NCBI RefSeq assembly: GCF_000721235.1
Contig: NZ_JOFH01000025.1
Span: 38,919-102,918, forward strand
Reading direction: 5' to 3'
Source: Streptomyces olivaceus
GTDB taxonomy: Bacteria; Actinomycetota; Actinomycetes; Streptomycetales; Streptomycetaceae
DNA: 64,000 nt
Position numbers and translations under genes: made by a program. Position 1 is the stretch's first letter; the number at the start of each line of letters is the position of its first letter. Below, one piece after another: positions 48,699 through 56,954 of the stretch. The notes under the pieces are model-generated. The model searched no databases, was not told the origin of the DNA, and worked only from the letters and a program-made list of their open reading frames with translations.

Positions 48699-49616
48699 GT
48701 GCTGGTCTTCGCCGCCTCCGACAAAGGAGGCACCGGGCGCTCGGTGACCAGCGCCAACCTGGCCTACCAGCGCGCCCTCACCGGTGACCACGTGGCCTAC
48801 GTCGACTTCGACTTCGGCTCGCCCACCGCCGCCGCCGTCTTCGACGTGCCCGGCGCCATGCGCGGCGCCAAGGAACACGGCCTCCACTCCTACCTGGAGG
48901 GCGAGACCGCCGAACCGGTCCGGATCGACGTCTGGCGGCAGACCGAGCACCCCCTGCTGCGCACCCGCCCCAACCAGTCCGGCCGCCTGGTGCTCTTCCC
49001 CGGCGACATCGGCGGCGGGGAGTTCGCCACCGGCGAGGAGGCGCTGGAGCGCTGCGTCGACCTGCTGCTGAGGCTCAACTCCGAGTTCGACGTGATCTTC
49101 GTCGACCTCAGCGCCGGCCGCAGCTACGCCGTCGACATGGTCCTCGCCGCCACCGCGCACCCCCGGATGCGCGCCCTGCCCTTCCGCTGGCTGGTCTTCC
49201 ACCGCTGGACGCGCCAGCACGTGATCGCCGCCTCCGGACTCGTCCACGCCGAGCACGGCATCCTCCGCGGGGGCGTCGAACGCGGCCACGACGAGGACGC
49301 CCTGCGCGCCGCGATCCGCTTCGTCCGGGCCGCCGTCCCCGACCCGGAGGCGCCCTCGGGGCCCCAGGTCTCGTCCGCCCAGGCCACCTGGATGCAGGCC
49401 TGCGACGAGGCGCTGCGCCGGCTCGCCGCCGATCACCGCATCGGCGACAGCGTCGTCCTCGGCATCGTGCCGCTGGAGCCCATCCTCCAGTGGCAGGAGC
49501 AGCTGATCACCGAGGAAGACGTCCTCTCCACCCAGATAGCCAACAAGGAGACCCTGGAGGCGCTGGAGGAGATCGCCCGGCGCCTGACGGACGACACCCA
49601 CTGGGGGCGGCTGTGA
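48699..49616 (+). CDS. SCO2523-type variant P-loop (MinD/ParA-like) protein
   Basis: A 305-aa ParA/MinD-like protein. The N-terminus VLVFAASDKGGTGRSVTSANLAYQ matches the deviant Walker A KGGxGKS, but the second lysine is replaced by Arg (KGGTGRS). Then come YVDFDFGSPTAA (switch I/Walker A' type), FDVIFVDLSAGRSYAVDMVL (Walker B-like) and a long C-terminal helix region. The Lys change may slow or abolish ATP hydrolysis. GTG 48699 is chosen because CAGGAGGT lies seven bases upstream; a GTG at 48693 would overlap the previous stop but is too close to that site. Four-base overlap with the next gene. Confidence 0.85.
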   Translation: MLVFAASDKGGTGRSVTSANLAYQRALTGDHVAYVDFDFGSPTAAAVFDVPGAMRGAKEHGLHSYLEGETAEPVRIDVWRQTEHPLLRTRPNQSGRLVLFPGDIGGGEFATGEEALERCVDLLLRLNSEFDVIFVDLSAGRSYAVDMVLAATAHPRMRALPFRWLVFHRWTRQHVIAASGLVHAEHGILRGGVERGHDEDALRAAIRFVRAAVPDPEAPSGPQVSSAQATWMQACDEALRRLAADHRIGDSVVLGIVPLEPILQWQEQLITEEDVLSTQIANKETLEALEEIARRLTDDTHWGRL

Positions 49617-50581
49617 CGGAGTCCGTGTTCCGCGAGACCGCCGCCGAGCCCCGCACCCAGTCGGTGCCGCTGGCCCACCTCTCCGTGGAGCTGGGCCACC
49701 TCTACATGGAGGACTTCGAGGCCGGTCCCGAGCGCCTGCGCGCCCACTTCGCCGAAGTACGCCCCTGGGTGGAGGCGGCCCGCACCGCCGCCACCGTCCG
49801 GGCCGGCGGCAAGCGGGCCCGGGTCAGCACCTGCTTCCTCGTCGACGACTACTTCACCCGCTTCTCCACGCCGGCCGAGGTCGTCCCGATGCTCCTCGCG
49901 GAGGCCGAGCGGGCCGGACTGGGCATCGACTACCTGGCCCGCGAGTCCGGCTGCGCCGTCACCGGCAAGGTCCCCGTCGCCGAGGCGGTGGCCGCCCGCA
50001 TCGTCGAGTCCCCGCCGCCCGGCAGCCACGGGTTACGCCCGCCCGCCGCCCAGACCGGCTGGCTCGCCAACGGCGAACGCAGCCCCGTCCCCCGCGCCCC
50101 GCAGGCCATGAAGCGGGCCGTCCCCTGGCAGCCCCCGCACGAGACCGCGGCCCGCCGCCACTCCGTCTTCCTCGACGTCGAACTCTGGAACGACGACGCC
50201 GACGGGCAGCGCACCTGGTCCTGCCCCTTCCTCGCCGCCGTCTGGCAGCTCGCCCGCCTCGGGCTCCTGCGCAACGAGGGCGAGGCCGTCCTCACCCCGC
50301 AGCCGCACACCCCCGGCACGGGTTTCCCCGACCGGTGGGACGACCTGCCCACCCTGCTGAAGCTGAACGACCGCGCCGACCCCTTCGCCGCCTACCGCAC
50401 CTGCTCCGTCCTGCCCACCCGGTTCCTTCCCGTCGAGCACGCGGTCCGCGTCATCCTCGACCAGATCGAGGTCGACCCGGGAGCGCTGGCCCAGGTCGCC
50501 GACCGCTCGGGCAAGGAGCGCACAGCCGTCCCGGCCTCGGTCGCCGACCGCCTCTCCTACGTGTACTACGCGGGGCTCTGA
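49613..50581 (+). CDS. SCO2522-type protein, unknown function
   Basis: A 322-aa soluble protein with no recognised domain. Distinct segments: VPLAHLSVELGHLYMEDFEAGPERLRAHFAEV, STCFLVDDYFTRFSTPAEVVPMLLAEAERAGLGIDYLARESGCA, FLDVELWNDDADGQRTWSCPFLAAVWQLARLGLLR, and a closing SVADRLSYVYYAGL. The acidic DDYF and ELWNDD patches could be metal or nucleic-acid sites, but that is only a guess. The GTG overlaps the preceding stop (GTGA), so it is translationally coupled to the P-loop gene. Confidence 0.8.
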   Translation: MTESVFRETAAEPRTQSVPLAHLSVELGHLYMEDFEAGPERLRAHFAEVRPWVEAARTAATVRAGGKRARVSTCFLVDDYFTRFSTPAEVVPMLLAEAERAGLGIDYLARESGCAVTGKVPVAEAVAARIVESPPPGSHGLRPPAAQTGWLANGERSPVPRAPQAMKRAVPWQPPHETAARRHSVFLDVELWNDDADGQRTWSCPFLAAVWQLARLGLLRNEGEAVLTPQPHTPGTGFPDRWDDLPTLLKLNDRADPFAAYRTCSVLPTRFLPVEHAVRVILDQIEVDPGALAQVADRSGKERTAVPASVADRLSYVYYAGL

Positions 50582-50582
50582 C

Positions 50583-51563
50583 ATGGCGCCGCGGCAGAGC
50601 ACCCCGCGCGCCGTCCTCGCCTGCGGCGAGGTCCGCACCACCCTGCTGCCCGCCCGGCAGGCCCTCGACATCCGCTCCGCCGCCGGGCTCCTCGCCCTGC
50701 GCGCCGACGAACGCGTCCTGCTCTCCGAACGCCCCGGCCTCTACGCGCGTTCCCCCGCCACCCTCACCGGCGTCGACTGCCCGCTGCCCAGCGCCAACGG
50801 CGCCCGGATCCGCGCCGTCGGCACCGTCACCGCCCACGCCGCGCTCACCGAGGGCCGCGTCCTGCAGACCTCCGCCCACTGCAGCCTGCCCGCCACCGGC
50901 CCCGACCAGCGCCGCCCCTGGGGCGAGTACCTGGTACGCCCCGGAGTCGTCGAACCGCTCGGCAAGCTCCCCCACGAGGCCGTCGCCCGGGGCGTCCTCG
51001 ACGGACCCCGCCGCGGCGACCTGGACGTCGGCCTGATCGCCGACGGACTGCTCACCCGGCTGCTGCGCCACCCCCTGCTCGACCAGCGCGCGCCCTTCCG
51101 CTCCCGCCCCACCCGGCTGCGCTGGGCGGCCCTGCCCGCGGCCCCGGGCGAGGGCCCCTCGCTGGAACGGTTCACGCTCGCCGAGGACGAACTGCGCACC
51201 GTGCGCCTGCGCGTGCCCGAGGACACCGCCGCCACCGACCTCGCCACCCTCTGCGACGACCTCGCGCTGCACGACTGGCTGCTGACCACCGTCGTCCGCA
51301 TGCTCGACGGCGTCCGCCTGGGCGCCACCGCCGCCGAGGACCCCGGGGCCGCCGTCCGGGCCCTGCGCCCGGCCGTCGACCACCTGCTCCACCTGTGGAT
51401 GCCGGGCGCCCGGGTCAGCCGCGAACTGGCCCCGCTGTGGGCCCCGCTGGAGGAGCGCCCCGGCTTCACCCGGCAGTGGCAGGCCATGGTGCAGCGCATC
51501 CGCGACCAGCTCACCCTGCACACCGTCCAAGCAGTCCACCGGGAGGCGGAACCGGCTCCCTGA
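50583..51563 (+). CDS. SCO2521-type protein, unknown function
   Basis: A 326-aa protein, last of the five-gene cluster, starting one base after the SCO2522-type stop. It contains ACGEVRTTLLPARQALDIRSAAGLLALRADERVLLSERP, SAHCSLPATGPDQRRPWGEYLVRPG, and the C-terminal LHDWLLTTVVRMLDGVRLG and HLLHLWMPGARVSRELAPLW. No membrane segment or catalytic signature is visible. Its coupling to the other four genes argues for a shared complex or pathway. Confidence 0.8.
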   Translation: MAPRQSTPRAVLACGEVRTTLLPARQALDIRSAAGLLALRADERVLLSERPGLYARSPATLTGVDCPLPSANGARIRAVGTVTAHAALTEGRVLQTSAHCSLPATGPDQRRPWGEYLVRPGVVEPLGKLPHEAVARGVLDGPRRGDLDVGLIADGLLTRLLRHPLLDQRAPFRSRPTRLRWAALPAAPGEGPSLERFTLAEDELRTVRLRVPEDTAATDLATLCDDLALHDWLLTTVVRMLDGVRLGATAAEDPGAAVRALRPAVDHLLHLWMPGARVSRELAPLWAPLEERPGFTRQWQAMVQRIRDQLTLHTVQAVHREAEPAP

Positions 51564-51639
51564 CCGAGCCGCCGCCCGACACGCACATCCCCGCACCGCA
51601 CCCCGACCCGACGCACATCCCAACGGGGGGAGAAGCGAG

Positions 51640-52809
51640 ATGAGCACGGCACAGTCATCCCGACCCGACGACGACACACCCCGCACACCCGGCCCGGTCG
51701 ACCTGAAGGGGGAGTCCCCCTGGGCGCGCATGCTCCTGGTCGCCCTGGTCGTCGGCGCCCTCTTCTGGAGCGTGACGGCGCTGCTGAGCCCGGACGACGG
51801 CACGCTGCGGCAGTTCGTGTCCGCCGTGCTCTGCGCCGGCGCCGCGGTGGCCGTCCAGTACGTCCTGGGCCTGGCCCCGCGGGACCAGGCGCGGCTGGAC
51901 GACGTACGGCTCGACCACGCGCGCCTGGAGGAGCACACCCGCAGCGTCGAGGAGCACACCCGCCGGGTGGAGAGCGTCCTGGCCGAGCACACCACCGCCG
52001 TACGCGACGGCCTGACGCGGCACGACGATGAGCTGAAGACCGGCCTGACCCGGCACACCGAGGACGTCAAGCAGCTGGTCGAGACGCATGTCACCCAGGC
52101 CGACCAGCACACGGCCGAGTCCGCCGGGGCACGCCTCGACCCGGTCCGCATCGACCGGCTGCCGGACCTGGCGGTGGGCTTCGCCGACGTCCTGCTGCCG
52201 AGCCCGTCCATCCTGCACACCTTCGTGCACCTGGAGATGTCCCGGGTGATAGGTCACATGGCGGACCTCACCAACCTGAGCGCCGAGTGCCCCGGCGAGA
52301 ACCACGACTGGATGCTCACCCTGACCCGCGCCGCCGAGCAGTCCATCCTCGCCACCAGCACCTCCGTCGACCGGGAGTTCTGGAGCAGCGAGCCCGCCGG
52401 CCGCTACCTCGACGCCCAGCAGGCCGCCATCGACGAACAGGGCGTCACGGTGCGCCGCCTGTTCCTCCTGGAGAGCGCCCGCGAACTCGACGACCGGCTG
52501 CTGCGCCTCTGCGAGGAGCAGGAGTTACGCCGCATCGACGTACGCGCCGCCGTCCTGCCCGAACTGCCCCCGCACCTCCAGCGCGGCACCACCAACGACT
52601 TCATCCTCTACGACGAGGAGGTGTCGTTCGAGATCGAGCAGGACCTGCGCGACGTCAACGTCCGCACCCGGCTCACCGCCCGCCAGGACTACGTGCGCGA
52701 CCGGCTGAAGCGCTTCAGGGAACTCTGGGACGCGGGCATGGGCCTGCGCGAACTGGAGGTCCGGGTCGACGACGAGGAGGACGGCAACTGGATGGTGGAC
52801 CGGGCCTGA
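51640..52809 (+). CDS. membrane-anchored coiled-coil protein, unknown function
   Basis: A 389-aa protein. Two hydrophobic segments near the N-terminus (ARMLLVALVVGALFWSVTALL at about 30-50 and FVSAVLCAGAAVAVQYVLGLA at about 59-80) are followed by a coiled coil of heptad-like repeats (LEEHTRSVEEHTRRVESVLAEHTTAV, then TRHDDELKTGLTRHTEDVKQLVETH) and a C-terminal cytoplasmic-looking domain with ILATSTSVDREFWSSEPAGRYLDAQ, VRRLFLLESAREL, and NDFILYDEEVSFEIEQDLRD. ATG 51640 follows GGGGGGAG. It is 76 bases after the SCO2521-type gene and may belong to the same functional group, but it has its own ribosome site. Family not recognised. Confidence 0.78.
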   Translation: MSTAQSSRPDDDTPRTPGPVDLKGESPWARMLLVALVVGALFWSVTALLSPDDGTLRQFVSAVLCAGAAVAVQYVLGLAPRDQARLDDVRLDHARLEEHTRSVEEHTRRVESVLAEHTTAVRDGLTRHDDELKTGLTRHTEDVKQLVETHVTQADQHTAESAGARLDPVRIDRLPDLAVGFADVLLPSPSILHTFVHLEMSRVIGHMADLTNLSAECPGENHDWMLTLTRAAEQSILATSTSVDREFWSSEPAGRYLDAQQAAIDEQGVTVRRLFLLESARELDDRLLRLCEEQELRRIDVRAAVLPELPPHLQRGTTNDFILYDEEVSFEIEQDLRDVNVRTRLTARQDYVRDRLKRFRELWDAGMGLRELEVRVDDEEDGNWMVDRA

Positions 52810-52872
52810 CCCCTGCCCCCTGACCGTCGGCGCGCCGGCGTAGAGCAGGAATCGCGGCCGTTCGCAGCGTAT

Positions 52873-52888
52873 GCCCTGGCGGCAGGGG
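52873..52888. terminator. small hairpin between convergent genes
   Basis: CCCTG-GCGG-CAGGG centred at 52880 sits just before the end of the minus-strand peptidase gene; a longer-range pair CCCCTGCC (52810-52817) / GGCAGGGG (52881-52888) also spans the gap. Weak support. Confidence 0.35.
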
Positions 52889-52890
52889 CT

Positions 52891-54396
52891 TCAGTGGCAG
52901 GAGACGTCCGCGTCCGGCCGCTGCCCGGTCGCCAGGAACCGGGAGACCGTGGCGTCGCCGCAGGCGTTGCCGTTGGCCAGGTAGGCGTCGTGGCCGGTGG
53001 AGTCGACGGTCACCATGACGGCGCGCCGGCCGAGGGCTTCCCGCAGCTTCCGGGCGCCGTTGAGCGGAGTGGCGACGTCCCGCCTGTTCTGCACCAGCAG
53101 CACGTTGGACGGCCCCCGGTCCGTGATCCGCACCGGCGCCTCGCGCGGCGGGTACGGCCAGGCGGCGCACAGCATCGCGTTGCGCGGCATGCCCGCCGTG
53201 AGGGGGTACGCGGCGCGGCTCTCCGCGACGTCCTCGCGGTACTCGGCGGCCGTACGGGGCATGGCGACGTCGTTGCACAGCACGCCCGCCCCGACCGCGG
53301 TGACGTTCTGCAGCACCTCCTCCGGCGGCGCCTCGGGCGCGGGCGGCACCGTGCCCCGCAGGGCGGCCCGCATCAGCTTCGCGAGCGCCGGGAAGTCGTC
53401 GGGGGAGTAGAGGCTGTCCAGCATGGTCTGGCGCAGCACGTTGCCGTTCAGCTCCTCCGGGTTGGCTCCCGGCCACGGGATCGGCTCCCGGTCGAGCCGT
53501 GCCGCCAGCCGCAGGAACAGCGGCCGCACGTCGGCCGCCCGGCGTGCGACGCGGTCGGGGTTGCCGGGCTCCGAGGCCCAGGCGGCGAACTCCGGGAAGA
53601 CGTCCTCCACACCCTGCTCGTGCCCCGCCAGCCAGGCCCGCGCCACGCGTGTGTGGTCCGGGTCGTCGTTGCTGTCCAGCACGATCCGGTCGGTGCGCCG
53701 CGGGAACAACTGGGCGTACACGGCCCCGACGTACGTCCCGTACGACACGCCCCACGCGGAGATCTTCTCCTCGCCCAGTGCGGCCCGGAGCCGGTCGATG
53801 TCCCGGGCCTCGTTGGCGGTACCGAGGTGCCGGATCAGCTCACCGCCGTTGGCGGCACAGGCGTCGGCCATGCGCCGGGCGGTGTCGAGGTTTCCGTCGA
53901 TCGAACCGTCCGGCGCGGGCCAGGGGCGGACCTTGGAGGTGGCGAGATCGCCGTACTCAAGGCCGCAGTCGACGGGGGTGGACGGGGCGAGCCCGCGCGG
54001 CGCGAACCCGATGAGGTCGTGGGTGTCGCGGACCTGCTGGGGGAGCTTCTGCCCCTTCCCCGAGGGGTCGCCCAGACTCGACCCGCCCGGCCCGCCGGGG
54101 ATCAGCAGCAGGGCCCCGCGCCGGGCGCCGGGCTTCTCGCTCCGGATGCGCGAGACGGCCATCTCGATGAGGGGGCCGCCGGGATCGGCGTAGTCCATGG
54201 GGACTTCGAGGGTGGCGCACTCCTGCCGGGGGTCGAGGCCGGCCCCTTCGCAGGCGGACCAGGTGAGCGGGCCGGGCGTACTCGGCTCCGCTGCTGAGGC
54301 GGTCGCGGTCACCGGCGCGGTGATGCCGAGGAGGGCGGTGGACACGCCGACGACGGCGGCGTTGCGGACGGTTCTGCTTCGCTTGCGTTGCGTCAT
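52891..54396 (-). CDS. secreted S33 alpha/beta-hydrolase (tripeptidyl aminopeptidase-like)
   Basis: A 501-aa exported peptidase resembling Streptomyces tripeptidyl aminopeptidases. A twin-basic signal peptide (MTQRKRSRTVRNAAVVGVSTALLGITAPVTATASA) comes first; the catalytic domain has the oxyanion LLIPGGPGGSS, the nucleophile elbow GVSYGTY, and the C-terminal NVLLVQNRRDVATPLNGARKL (Asp) and STGHDAYLANGNAC (His). Cys residues in WSACEG...QECATL suggest disulfides. ATG 54396 (MTQRKRS) gives a good n-region; the upstream in-frame ATG at 54432 lacks a ribosome site, and so does this one, so it might be leaderless. Probably releases peptides from protein N-termini outside the cell. Confidence 0.88.
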   Translation of the reverse strand: MTQRKRSRTVRNAAVVGVSTALLGITAPVTATASAAEPSTPGPLTWSACEGAGLDPRQECATLEVPMDYADPGGPLIEMAVSRIRSEKPGARRGALLLIPGGPGGSSLGDPSGKGQKLPQQVRDTHDLIGFAPRGLAPSTPVDCGLEYGDLATSKVRPWPAPDGSIDGNLDTARRMADACAANGGELIRHLGTANEARDIDRLRAALGEEKISAWGVSYGTYVGAVYAQLFPRRTDRIVLDSNDDPDHTRVARAWLAGHEQGVEDVFPEFAAWASEPGNPDRVARRAADVRPLFLRLAARLDREPIPWPGANPEELNGNVLRQTMLDSLYSPDDFPALAKLMRAALRGTVPPAPEAPPEEVLQNVTAVGAGVLCNDVAMPRTAAEYREDVAESRAAYPLTAGMPRNAMLCAAWPYPPREAPVRITDRGPSNVLLVQNRRDVATPLNGARKLREALGRRAVMVTVDSTGHDAYLANGNACGDATVSRFLATGQRPDADVSCH

Positions 54397-54540
54397 GCGA
54401 AGAGTCTTGTGGAGTGCCGGGGGCCGCCCCATCCGGGCAACGGCCGGATGCCTACGGGGGTTTGCCCCAGTGCGCCGTGTCAGGCAGGGGCGTTGGTTGG
54501 CGGCGTGGGTCGACGGAACGCCCGCTGGAGGAGTGGCCGT

Positions 54541-54797
54541 GGGGCCGCCCGCTTCTTTGCCAGTGTCGTGCTTCCGCGACCCGCGTCAAGGGCGCTGCGC
54601 GTCGGCTGCGCCGATGGCCCTCCGGGCCACCCTTGACCCGGCCCGCTCCAGCCCGGGTGAGAAGCGTGCGGGCGGCCCGGGGAAAACGGGGGCCCAGCCG
54701 CGCCGGTCCCTTACGCCGGTTCCCCAGCCCCCGGCGCCAGGGCCGCGCGCCCGCGCCTCGCATGCACGCCGCCACGGCTCAGCGGCTGACGGCCGGT
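54541..54797 (+). repeat. left arm of 257-base inverted repeat
   Basis: Aligns in reverse complement with 55138-55394 over equal length. Shared exact blocks include CGATGGCCCTCCGGGCCACC extended to 26 bases and a 33-base block around CGCATGCACGCCGCCACGGC. The first part also resembles the 3' end of the DUF397 gene, suggesting copying of a DUF397 tail plus downstream sequence. Confidence 0.8.
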
Positions 54798-54858
54798 GAG
54801 GGGGGCCGGTGAGTGGGGAGGGTGCGGGTGGTCGGGGTGCGGGTGAGGGGTGGGGAGG

Positions 54859-54950
54859 GTGATTGGACACTTTGGCCCACCCACTCAGCAGCCACCCTTG
54901 GAAGCTAAGGGCTCTCTCGTCTCGGGGGGCGGGCCAAAGTGTCCAATCAC
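54859..54950. repeat. perfect 20-bp inverted repeat (stem-loop)
   Basis: GTGATTGGACACTTTGGCCC (54859-54878) and its exact reverse complement (54931-54950) flank a 52-base loop. It lies inside the larger inverted repeat, nearly centred. Could be a terminator, a recombination site or a mobile-element relic. Confidence 0.85.
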
Positions 54951-55137
54951 CGCCCACGCCCACCGCTTACGGCCCGCCCACGCCCACCGCCCACCGCCTA
55001 CGGTCCGTCGACCGTCCACGGTTCATCGTCTCGCGCGCGGGTGCTTCGTGGCCCTTGGACCCGACCTCATCCGGGGTGCGGTCGCCGAGACGACCCGGCG
55101 TGCCCCCACCGAAGCCGATGCGCGTCCCGCGCCATCT

Positions 55138-55394
55138 ACCGCCCGTCAGTCGCTGAGCCGTGGCGGCGTGCATGCGAGGCGCGAGTGCGTCCGTCGGCGC
55201 CGGGGGCGGAGTAGCGGGCGGATGCTCGCGAGCCCCGGTCGGCCACCCGTCTTTCCGGGCCGTCCGCGCGCTTCTTCCCCGTGCTGGAGCGAGCCGAGTC
55301 AAGGGTGGCCCGGAGGGCCATCGCCGAAGGCGACGCGCAGCGCCCTTTACTCGGATCGCGGAAGCACGACCCTGGCAGGGAAGCGGGCGGCCCC
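55138..55394 (-). repeat. right arm of 257-base inverted repeat
   Basis: Reverse-complement partner of 54541-54797. Its outer end (55347-55394) encodes the last 15 residues and stop of the DUF397 gene, so the repeat overlaps coding sequence. Confidence 0.8.
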
Positions 55395-55580
55395 AACGGT
55401 GCGTACGAACTCCGTCCAGGCCAACGCCCCGACGACGACCACCGGTCCACCGGTCACTTTGCTGTCCCGGACGGGTACGACACCGGGGACTCCGTCGGTG
55501 ACTTCGAGGCAGTTGCCTCCGTCGCCGTTGCTGTACGTGCTTTTGCGCCAGCGGGCGTCGCTCAGGTCGTACTCATGCAT
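55347..55580 (-). CDS. DUF397 domain protein
   Basis: A 77-aa protein with the standard DUF397 pattern: MHEYDLSDARWRKSTYSNGDGGNCLEVTDG, then GVVPVRDSKVTGGPVVVV and ALAWTEFVRTV. Typically paired in Streptomyces with an upstream XRE/DUF5753 regulator, forming antitoxin-like or developmental regulatory pairs. The start overlaps the regulator's end by 19 bases. The tail GAARFPARVVLPRSE lies in an inverted repeat and may be repeat-derived rather than part of the domain. Confidence 0.88.
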   Translation of the reverse strand: MHEYDLSDARWRKSTYSNGDGGNCLEVTDGVPGVVPVRDSKVTGGPVVVVGALAWTEFVRTVGAARFPARVVLPRSE

Positions 55581-56392
55581 CGTCTGAAGTCCTCAGCCGC
55601 CGATCGGATCAGGGCGAGGGACGCCTCCGGCGACAGTGCGGCGCCCCTGATCAGATCGTAGGCTCGGCGCGCACGCTGCACCACTGCCGGATCGTCCAGC
55701 AGGCTCCCCGAAAACGACGTTTCTGTATAGGCGGTCGGTGGAGCGTCCTCGAACTCCATGAGCCGCAGCGACCCGCTGTTGGCAGGCGCGCCTGCCGCGA
55801 ACGGGAACACCTGCAACAGCACTTTCCGTTCGCGGGCCAGCGTGGCCATGTGCTCCAGCGCTTCAGCCGTCACGGCAGCGTTGCCGACAGGCACGCGGAG
55901 CACCGTCTCGTGCACCACTACCCAATACACGGGCCGTGTAGCGTCCGCGAGGATCCTTGACCGCTCCACGCGTGCCGTGACCCTGTCCCCAACGAACTCA
56001 TCTGTTGCGAACGGATGCGTGGCAAGGGTAAGAGCCCTCGCATAGGCAGGTGTCTGTACGAGCCCTGGCACCACGGTCGGTTCGAAGTCGTAGACCGCCG
56101 TAGCGAGCCGTTCCAGCTCCACCACCCCCGCGAAGTAATCCGCATACCGGGGATCGTCAATCAGCTTGCGGCACAACCGCTCGAAAATACCGTCGGTTTG
56201 CAGTGCGTCGTCGATCCGTTGGGCCACATCCAACTGTGGCTTGCGAATTGCCTGTTCGAACTGGCCGATGTAGCCCCCGGACACGAAAACCCGTGAGCCC
56301 AGCTCTACTTGGGTGATTCCGGCGTCCTCCCGTCGCCGTTTTAGTTCAGTTCCGAAGAACTCCCACGCCGCTTGCCGTGAACCATTGGCCAT
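55562..56392 (-). CDS. XRE family regulator with DUF5753 domain
   Basis: A 276-aa regulator. The N-terminal helix-turn-helix spans about 14-68 (FGTELKRRREDAGITQVELGSRVFVSGGYIGQFEQAIRKPQL); the DUF5753 effector domain covers about 90-270 (FEPTVVPGLVQTPAYARAL, RVPVGNAAVTAEALEHMATLARERKVLLQVFPFAAGAPA, GSLLDDPAVVQRARRAYDLIRGAALSPEASLALI). Belongs to the WhiJ-like/Scr1 group found in many Streptomyces copies. ATG 56392 is preceded by GGGGGG; the long upstream open frame is antisense to the small genes and is not coding. Overlaps its DUF397 partner. Confidence 0.9.
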   Translation of the reverse strand: MANGSRQAAWEFFGTELKRRREDAGITQVELGSRVFVSGGYIGQFEQAIRKPQLDVAQRIDDALQTDGIFERLCRKLIDDPRYADYFAGVVELERLATAVYDFEPTVVPGLVQTPAYARALTLATHPFATDEFVGDRVTARVERSRILADATRPVYWVVVHETVLRVPVGNAAVTAEALEHMATLARERKVLLQVFPFAAGAPANSGSLRLMEFEDAPPTAYTETSFSGSLLDDPAVVQRARRAYDLIRGAALSPEASLALIRSAAEDFRRCMSTT

Positions 56393-56507
56393 AACCAACC
56401 CCCCATGCACTGACCCGCACTTGTAGTGCACGTACTCCTGCCGAGTGTAGACACGGAGCGGCATTCTGGGGACACGAAGAGTGAAACCGTAAAGAGAAGG
56501 GAACACG

Positions 56508-56714
56508 GTGGGAGCACGACACTCGGCGCTCTGCGTCGAAGGAGCGGAGGACACGGTGAAAGAATTGCGCGCGGCGCTCACGGAGGCAGGAATTACTCTG
56601 CCCTCACTCGGTCTCGACCCGGTGAGTCTTGCGCGGGAGGCCCCCTGCCCACTCGTCGAATTGGGGCGGTGTTCCGTGGAGACCGCACAGCGACTCGCGG
56701 CGGCGCTGCGATGA
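56508..56714 (+). CDS. small hypothetical protein
   Basis: A 68-aa protein (GTG start after AGAAGGGAA) with helical amphipathic character: CVEGAEDTVKELRAALTEAGITLPSLGLDPVSLAREAPCPLVELGRCSVETAQRLAAAL. Not identified from memory; similar short proteins sit next to XRE/DUF397 pairs in Streptomyces, which suggests a regulatory link but proves nothing. Its stop overlaps the start of the next small gene (ATGATG), indicating coupling. Confidence 0.65.
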   Translation: MGARHSALCVEGAEDTVKELRAALTEAGITLPSLGLDPVSLAREAPCPLVELGRCSVETAQRLAAALR

Positions 56715-56932
56715 TGACGACGCCGCCCGTCGGGACGTACGCCGTGGACACCCGCAGCGGACGTGTGGGCGTCGTCATAGGGCACGAGGGGCCGTACGTG
56801 CAGATGCGGCCGTACGGCGGCGGGCGGGAGTGGGACGCCGAGCCGGGTGCCGTACGCCACGCCACCCTGGCCGAGCGGCTCAGCGCGGCGACGGCGTACG
56901 CGAACGCGCGGAGCCGGGGCGAGGTGCCCTGA
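56711..56932 (+). CDS. small hypothetical protein
   Basis: A 73-aa protein (MMTTPPVGTYAVDTRSGRVGVVIGHEGPYVQMRPYGGGREWDAEPGAVRHATL...). The first half looks like a small beta-barrel, and the last 20 residues (LAERLSAATAYANARSRG) are helical. The ATG overlaps the upstream stop, so it is co-translated with the 68-aa gene. Function unknown. It is followed after 22 bases by recO. Confidence 0.65.
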   Translation: MMTTPPVGTYAVDTRSGRVGVVIGHEGPYVQMRPYGGGREWDAEPGAVRHATLAERLSAATAYANARSRGEVP

Positions 56933-56954
56933 GGCATGCGCGAGAATGGGCGGC

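Larger units (their letters stand above)
54397..55346. other. gene-free stretch dominated by nested inverted repeats
   Basis: No convincing coding region in about 950 bases. It holds the two arms of a 257-base inverted repeat, an inner 20-bp palindromic arm pair, and short CGCCCACCGCC-type runs at 54951-55010. Both flanking genes end or begin outside it. Confidence 0.65.

Noticed and set aside
54388..54812. Open frames in the repeat region downstream of the S33 peptidase
   Set aside because: Frames follow the inverted repeat and show Arg/Ala/Gly/Pro low complexity; part merely echoes the DUF397 tail.
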